Source of the DNA: Manihot esculenta
Taxonomy: Eukaryota; Streptophyta; Magnoliopsida; Malpighiales; Euphorbiaceae
Direction: 5' to 3'
Assembly (NCBI RefSeq): GCF_001659605.2
Contig: NC_035167.2
Span: 4,526,001-4,590,000 of the forward strand
Length of the DNA: 64,000 nucleotides
In this document: positions 57,789 through 64,000 of the stretch, piece after piece
How the letters are laid out: each line of letters begins with the position of its first letter
Numbering within the stretch: the first letter of the stretch is position 1
Made by a program: the position numbers and the translations under genes
Notes under the pieces: model-generated
The model's input: the letters and a program-made list of their open reading frames with translations, nothing else
The model's database searches: none
What the model was told of the DNA's origin: nothing

Positions 57789-59640
57789 ATCAGTTTGACA
57801 CTCTAATGCAACAATATCCGTAAATGCAATACACTTTAATTTAAAGTGAGGTGCTTTGCTTAGCTCTAAAGAAAGTATCTTTTAGGAAAATAGCTTTTTA
57901 TATATAGAGAGAGAGCACTAAAGAGTAATTATTTAAAAAAAATTTAATTATTTTTTAAAGAAAATAACTTCATTTCAAAAAAATATATCCTTTGGATTTT
58001 ATAAACACTACTAATATGATTACTATTAACACTATTACTTTTTTATATTAAAATTAAATAATAAAAAATAAATTATTTTATTAAAAAATATTTTTTATAA
58101 ATTAATTTTTTAAAACATGCAATACACGTTGTTTTACTCATTAAATATATTTGTATTTATTTTATATATATAGTATTATATTACATAATAATCACTTATA
58201 AAAAATCATGCGTTTACGGTCGAAAATAAGACTATACGATAAGTAAGAATTTTATTAAATGATGTTGGGTTTAATTGAGAGAAAAGAAAATCTACACACT
58301 TCAAATCGGTTTTAGTTTGACCTTTTATTAAGACTCACGCTTTTTTAGAAAAGTTGAGTCTTTCCAAAAAATAATTATCGTTAGCGGCTATAATTCAACA
58401 GATTTTCTTTTTAGTCTGTAATCACGAAATTCCCATTAATTAGCCGGCAAGATATTTTATCAACGAATTCACTACATCATTGCCAAATTTTAAAAAAATA
58501 CTATAATTTAGTTCATCTTTTTACGGTATAAAAAATTAATGATTATAAAAATAAAAATATATAAATTTTATATAATTACTATTGAGTTTTAAAAAATTCT
58601 TTATACTAACATATTTTTCAATTTAATGATTTGAGCATCGGAGTAAGTAACATAAAAATTAACCACCTTATATTCCCTTTGTTGCAAGTTTAACTAATTA
58701 CAATATTACTTTATTATGTAGTTACGTGGTCAATTATATTCGATTTATATATTTTTTTTAAAAAATTTAATGATATTTTTATAATAAATTTATTTTCTTT
58801 AATATACATTTTCATTATAATATTTAAAATTACTAAAATTGCATATATTTTTTTAAAACATGAACAATTTTATTTTTTCAGATAACATTACATCATAAAT
58901 ATATGACCTATTAATTTATAAAATTTTTAAATAATAAAATATTTAAATTAATTAATATTAATATTATTAATAAAATTTTGGACTATATTAATAACTTTTT
59001 ATTATTGAGTTTTTTCAATTATAATAATTGTAATACTTTCATCTTAAACTCTCTATATGATAATAATATTAATAGCAAATGAAACTATAATTGAATGCTA
59101 AGCATAAAAATAAATATTAATATTAATAATTTAAATAAATAAATTAAAATTTTATGATTATACTATAAAATTGTTATGTACATTGACCATCCATTTTTTT
59201 CCATTCCTTTTGTATATATATTATAGATAAATTAGATTATCGTCTATATTTTTTTTATTATTTTAAAATTATTTTTCACTTTTTCTTTTAGAATAATTAT
59301 TATAATTCTATTTAATTTTATTTTTAAAATATTTTTTAATATTTAATAAATTTTAATATATTTAAAATGATTATAATTAAAAAATTAATAAAAAAAGTTC
59401 CTTCTCGAGATGAATTTTTTTTTTTAAAGAATTACGAGTTTATTATAATAAAAATTTAAGTACTTAAAAAATTCTTTAACTAATTTAAGTTTAAATAAAA
59501 AAAATTATTTCTTTAACTAATTTAAATTTAAATAGAAAACTATTTAACCAATCATATTCAAGATTTTTAAACAATAATCAATATTATTTTTTAAATAATA
59601 AAAAAAAAATAAAAGGGTAAGATGCACACCACGCGCTCGA
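57789..59640. other. AT-rich gene-free stretch
   Basis: No gene or repeat family recognised; a (GA)n patch lies near 57904-57914. Confidence 0.4.
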
Positions 59641-59834
59641 AGTAGAGAGAAGGAAGCTTATATCTGAGCGTTATTATCGTAGGTTCCCGCTAAAGACCAG
59701 TTCAAGATCTTTATCAACCCACTCCTTCTATTTCATTTTTCCTCAGAAAAAAACACAACACACAGAAATCTGATCTATCAATCTCTCTTTATTTTCTGTT
59801 TTGGATTAAGATTAATTAGCAAAATTAATTAACC
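59640..59834 (+). promoter_or_regulatory. 5' leader/promoter of GDI copy 2
   Basis: Part of this leader is conserved with the region before GDI copy 1 (16560-16700): both contain CCGCT(A/G)AA, TTCAAGATCTTTAT and TTTTTCCTCAGAA(G)AAA followed by an ATTAATTAGCAAA word. It shows that the duplication included the leader. Confidence 0.55.
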
Positions 59835-62800
59835 ATGGATGAAGAATATGATGTGATAGTTCTTGGTACTGGTCTCAAGGAATGCATTCTCAGTGGCCTT
59901 CTCTCTGTTGATGGACTCAAGGTAAATCTTCAATCATTCTTCCTTTCTTATATTTTCTTTGCGCATTTGATCTTATTATTGTTAAGTTTTAGGATCTTGA
60001 GTTAATCATCTCTAAATACCTGCAAAATTACCCAATGATTGATCCTGTATAAGAAGTTTTACTACTTACTATAATCCACATTGTTAGGTTTCTTTGTAGA
60101 TTTATACTTTGAAGAAATTATTTCATGCAACTGTTATATATATTAAAGGTTTAGGTTTCCTCTTGATTTGGATGATATTTTGCAATGATCAATTTCTTCT
60201 GCACTCTAAAATGCTAAAAAATATAGAATAATTACCTTTTTTTCTTCTTACTTTTCTCAAAACTTCCTCGCCTAAACCAATTTTTAGCAAAGAGATATAT
60301 ATGTTATCTTACTCTATGGAAGCAGCATACATTGCAAGACTTCTACAAGGGCTTCTTTTCATGAAAGTGTTCTTGAATCTTCGTAAAAATGTTATTCAGC
60401 AATTAGTAAATCTTCATCTGAAATAGGTGTTGCATATGGATCAAAATGATTACTATGGAGGAGAATCAACCTCTCTTAATCTTAATCAGGTTCCTCTCAT
60501 ACCCCTAATGCGGATTTCTTTTATTTAATATGTTTTTATCACTATAATTTTATTTATTTGATTTTCTTTTTCCTTTTCTAATTTGCTTTATAATTGTAGC
60601 TTTGGAAGCGATTTAGGGGAAGTGATGACAAGCCTCCAGAAAGCTTGGGTCTAAGTAAGGAGTATAATGTTGATATGATACCCAAGGTATACATTGAACA
60701 CATGATATTGCCATTTTGGTGATATTTAGACCATGACTTTCCCATTTCCTTGCTTCAATTTGTTTTTCTTATGGAAACTAGCGATCTAAACCAAAAAGTT
60801 AAGACGAAATTTCGGTGGTTCCGCATACTACTTAGGTTGCAAGATAAATTCACTGTGAACAATGACGGATATAAGGGAGATGGCAAGAGCCACCACCACA
60901 AAATTTTAATTTTTGAATAGGAATAGATTGAATATGAATATATTTTTAATAGATTGCCATAGTTAGCCCTCTAGATTCTTAAAAAAAATTAAAAAGTTGA
61001 TTTTATTATTGGCATAGCAAAATAAAAATGTAATAAGTTCAAAATTAATAATTTAGAGTTGTATTTTTGCTAAAATTTAATTCTAGTTAAATTAGAATTA
61101 GCTTATTATAGTTATATTGAAATTAAAATTGTTAAGCGCATACCTAGCCCTTCTAGAGTGTAAATGCCGCATTAGTGAGTATTTTGTCCCTCTAATTGTG
61201 AATGTTGTGTCCTTCACTGCATATGAAACGATGTAGCCACCAATAATCTCTTCAATCCCACAAACTCTCAAACTGATGCACCAACAGTTTTAACAATTTT
61301 TCTGATTTTCCCTCCCTTTCGCTTTGGCAGTTCATCATTGCCAATGGAAATTTGGTTCGAGTTCTTATCCACACTGATGTTACCAAATATCTTAACTTCA
61401 AGGCTGTTGATGGTAGTTTTGTGTACAATAAAGGAAAGGTATGAATATGATAAACTGAACTTTTAATTAGAGATAGAAAAAGAAACATATATTCTTTTGG
61501 TCAAAATTCTACAAGAGCTAATTCTAATTTTCAGATCTACAAAGTCCCAGCAAATGATGTTGAAGCATTAAAGTCACCCCTAATGGGACTATTTGAGAAG
61601 CGTCGAGCTCGAAAGTTCTTTATTTATATCCAAGACTATGAAGAAAATGATCCAAAATCTCATGAAGGGCTAGACTTGACAAAAGTTACAGCAAGAGAGA
61701 TTATTTCGTATGAGCCTTATCTGCATACCTCTTTTATCACTTGTTGAGTTGGGTATAGATTGATGTTTGGTATTATCTTTTGAATGTAGAAAATATGGGC
61801 TAGAAGATGATACAATTGACTTTATTGGTCATGCATTGGCACTTCACCTAGATGATAGTTACTTGGATCAGCCAGCTCTGGACTTCGTGAAGAGAATGAA
61901 GGTGTGTATCTGAACTTTTATCCTTTCTTATATTTATTGAACACTATTATTCTTCTGTTAATATTCAGATGAATACACTTAATCAAGTTACTAATATGAC
62001 TATGACTCTGTTCCGCAACAACTTTTAAGATAATATTTAGTAAATACTAACCAAATCAGTTACCAGCTACGGAAATAACTAGTCACTGCCAAAATTGGCA
62101 AACAAAGCCTATAATAGAGTCAAAATGATAATAGCACTATTTTGATAATTGGCATTAGAGGAGTTTGATTGAAGAATGAAACATTTTCTCTGAATTTTTG
62201 TTTCCTATTGGTTCTTAAAGGTTTATTATAGAAGATATCAAAAACTTTGGTGTGAAGATGTTATAAATGACTTTCTAACTATTGTTTGTTATTTGTTTCT
62301 ATAAATAAAGCTTTATGCAGAGTCGTTAGCACGTTTTCAAGGAGGATCACCTTATATCTACCCTATGTATGGCCTTGGAGAACTGCCTCAGGTTTATTAT
62401 CATCTGCCAATTTTATTTATTTGTTTATTTTTGTAAATTTAGATGGCAAACTGCGTTGTTTAACATGGTGATTTTGGCAGGCATTTGCACGCTTAAGTGC
62501 AGTATATGGTGGAACTTACATGTTAAACAAGCCAGAATGCAAGGTAAATCTACCAAAATTCAGACGAGTCCGGAAAGTTATACCTTTTTTAGATGCCAAT
62601 TGATAAAATTTTGGAAGGTTATTGGCCTCTTAGAAGGCTTTGAATGTTTGAGGCTTATGGCTCTCTATTCATATGGAAAATCATAAGCTGAAATTTTGAA
62701 CTCATATAATTGCCAAACATGTTGAAAATTTGTAAATATTTTATATCCATAACAGCTTGATTACTCAAGTAATTAAACATCACAGCTCGTATGAACCTAG

Positions 62801-63538
62801 CACAGAATGAATTTCACTAGTATTGTCTTCATAATTAAGTCATATTTGCTTCTGCTAATGTTTGTGTCTTTTCTCTGGATGACAGGTACAGTTTGATGCA
62901 GATGGGAAAGCCTTTGGTGTGACTTCTGAAGGTGAGACTGCTAAATGTAAGAAAGTTGTTTGTGATCCATCATATTTGCCTGACAAGGTAATCTTAAATT
63001 GCTTTATTACACTAGTTGATGTGTTGAAATGAATATAAGTCTATATCAATGATCCCCATCTGTCACTCCAACACATATAACAGGTTCAGAAGGTTGGAAA
63101 AGTTGCTCGCGCTATATGTATAATGAGCCATCCTATTCCGAACACTAGTGATTCTCACTCAGTCCAGCTTATTCTGCCACAAAAGCAACTTGGTCGTAAA
63201 TCAGATATGTATGCCAAGAGAACTACTCTTTCCCCTTTTGTTTGCTACCTTATTCATTTTCTTGCTCATGTATCTCCTATGTATATTGGTTTTCAAGAAC
63301 AGAATGTAACTGTAAAACATTTTGCAGGTACCTCTTCTGTTGTTCTTACTCCCACAATGTTGCTCCAAGGGGAAAATATATTGCTTTCGTTTCAACGGAA
63401 GCGGAGACTGACAATCCTCAGGTAGAATTGAAGCCAGGAATCGACTTGCTTGGTCCTGTAGATGAAATGTTCTATGATACTCATGATAGATATGTACCCA
63501 CAAACAATTCTCAAGCCGATCACTGCTTCATATCTACA
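59835..63538 (+). CDS. GDI: Rab GDP-dissociation inhibitor, copy 2 (3' end beyond the window)
   Basis: Eleven exons are present: 59835-59921, 60427-60489, 60600-60686, 61331-61438, 61535-61707, 61790-61901, 62311-62391, 62481-62543, 62886-62987, 63084-63208, 63328-63538. All lengths equal those of GDI copy 1, and they join in frame for 404 residues. The exons equivalent to copy 1 exons 12-13 ([11 protein letters not shown] and the C-terminus) are not in the remaining 460 bp, so the gene continues past the end. It shows the same Rab-binding and Rab-recycling signatures as copy 1. Unlike copy 1 it keeps the usual family residues [27 protein letters not shown] and [10 protein letters not shown], so it looks like the more conserved, canonical copy. 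Introns 1 and 4 are much longer than in copy 1. Confidence 0.95.
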
Positions 63539-63545
63539 GTAAGTT

Positions 63546-63810
63546 GCACTATCATTTAACCTTTTACTAGCTATTCTTGTTGGGAATTTGCAACGGTTAG
63601 AATTTGAGTATTGGAAAGAGATGAGATAGTGAAATGCATGAGTGGGAATATACACTATCATTAGAATTCGAACATTTGCACTATCCTTTACCTTTTGGTA
63701 GCTATATTTGTTGGGGATATGCAATTGCTAGAGTTCGAACATTGGAAAGAGACGAGACAAGACAGAGTGAAATGCATACAAGTGGACAAGACAGAGTGAA
63801 ATGCATACAA
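63546..63810 (+). repeat. tandem duplication in GDI copy 2 intron 11
   Basis: Two ~105-bp segments with period 132 (from 63546 and 63678) share GCACTATC(A/C)TTTA, TAGCTAT, TTGTTGGG and ATTGGAAAGAGA. A 30-bp AAGACAGAGTGAAATGCATACAAGTGG unit is repeated at the end. One copy of the segment is also present in copy 1 near 19755. Confidence 0.75.
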
Positions 63811-64000
63811 GTGGGCAAGACAGTAAACCTATTGACCAAAAGTTTTAGATCAGATGTGCTATCAAACCCATGAGTGTATTCATTTACATTTTGCCAGTAG
63901 AATCAGCAATTCTACTGGCATATGCAAATCAAAGGGGATAATATAATTACCTATAATTGGAGATACACATAGAAGTTCCTATAAAAATGGGAAATGCGGT

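Noticed and set aside
63201..63724. Minus-strand frames over GDI copy 2 exons 10-11
   Set aside because: Antisense shadows of well-supported exons.

Overview
This is nuclear DNA of a flowering plant, most likely a eudicot. Genes carry short GT-AG introns, the sequence is very AT-rich with many microsatellites, and the mobile DNA is typical of plants: Ty1/copia and Ty3/gypsy LTR elements, a TRIM, hAT-type and MULE-type non-autonomous elements, and one plastid-DNA fragment. The protein sequences fit a rosid such as a Euphorbiaceae species, but that species-level guess is only an impression. No operon, CRISPR array, rRNA or tRNA gene was recognised.

Layout. 1-6 kb: an intronless F-box gene (1353-2528, +) between two inverted copies of a non-autonomous hAT-type element, followed by a third, longer copy. 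6-13 kb: repeat-rich DNA with LTR remnants, a non-coding retroelement-like stretch, and a decayed Ty3/gypsy gag-protease block on the minus strand with one LTR. 13.8-16.3 kb: a broken calcyclin-binding-protein pseudogene (-). 16.7-21.1 kb: a complete 13-exon Rab GDP-dissociation-inhibitor gene (GDI copy 1, +). 22-26 kb: a TRIM element, then two tandem paralogous genes for small secreted hydrophilic peptides (+). 27-32 kb: a degenerate gypsy element with an LTR, gag, an 80-bp tandem repeat and an antisense reading region. 33.2-33.6 kb: a PELPK-type proline-rich cell-wall protein gene (-). 35.4-42.2 kb: a nine-exon chloroplast-type beta-carbonic anhydrase gene (-), whose last intron contains a 3.6-kb copia element bounded by a 5-bp target duplication. 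43.7-46 kb: a solo LTR and a long-TIR MULE-like element. 48.6-54.8 kb: an eight-exon SVP/JOINTLESS-type MADS-box gene (+). 57.3 kb: another hAT-type element. 59.8-64 kb: a second GDI gene (copy 2, +), cut off by the window edge after exon 11.

The intact genes are not an obvious pathway. They encode vesicle-traffic control (GDI, twice), carbon dioxide/bicarbonate chemistry (carbonic anhydrase), meristem/flowering regulation (MADS), ubiquitin targeting (F-box), wall structure (PELPK) and unknown secreted peptides. The most notable observations are a fragment resembling the 5' part of a CCA-adding tRNA nucleotidyltransferase gene inside the copia element, a short plastid rpoC1 insertion in a MADS-gene intron, the secreted-peptide pair with diverged core promoters, and the unequal divergence of the two GDI copies.

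Exon boundaries were worked out by hand from reading frame, GT/AG signals and remembered family consensus sequences. All exon sets given as complete join in frame without stops. No database search was run.
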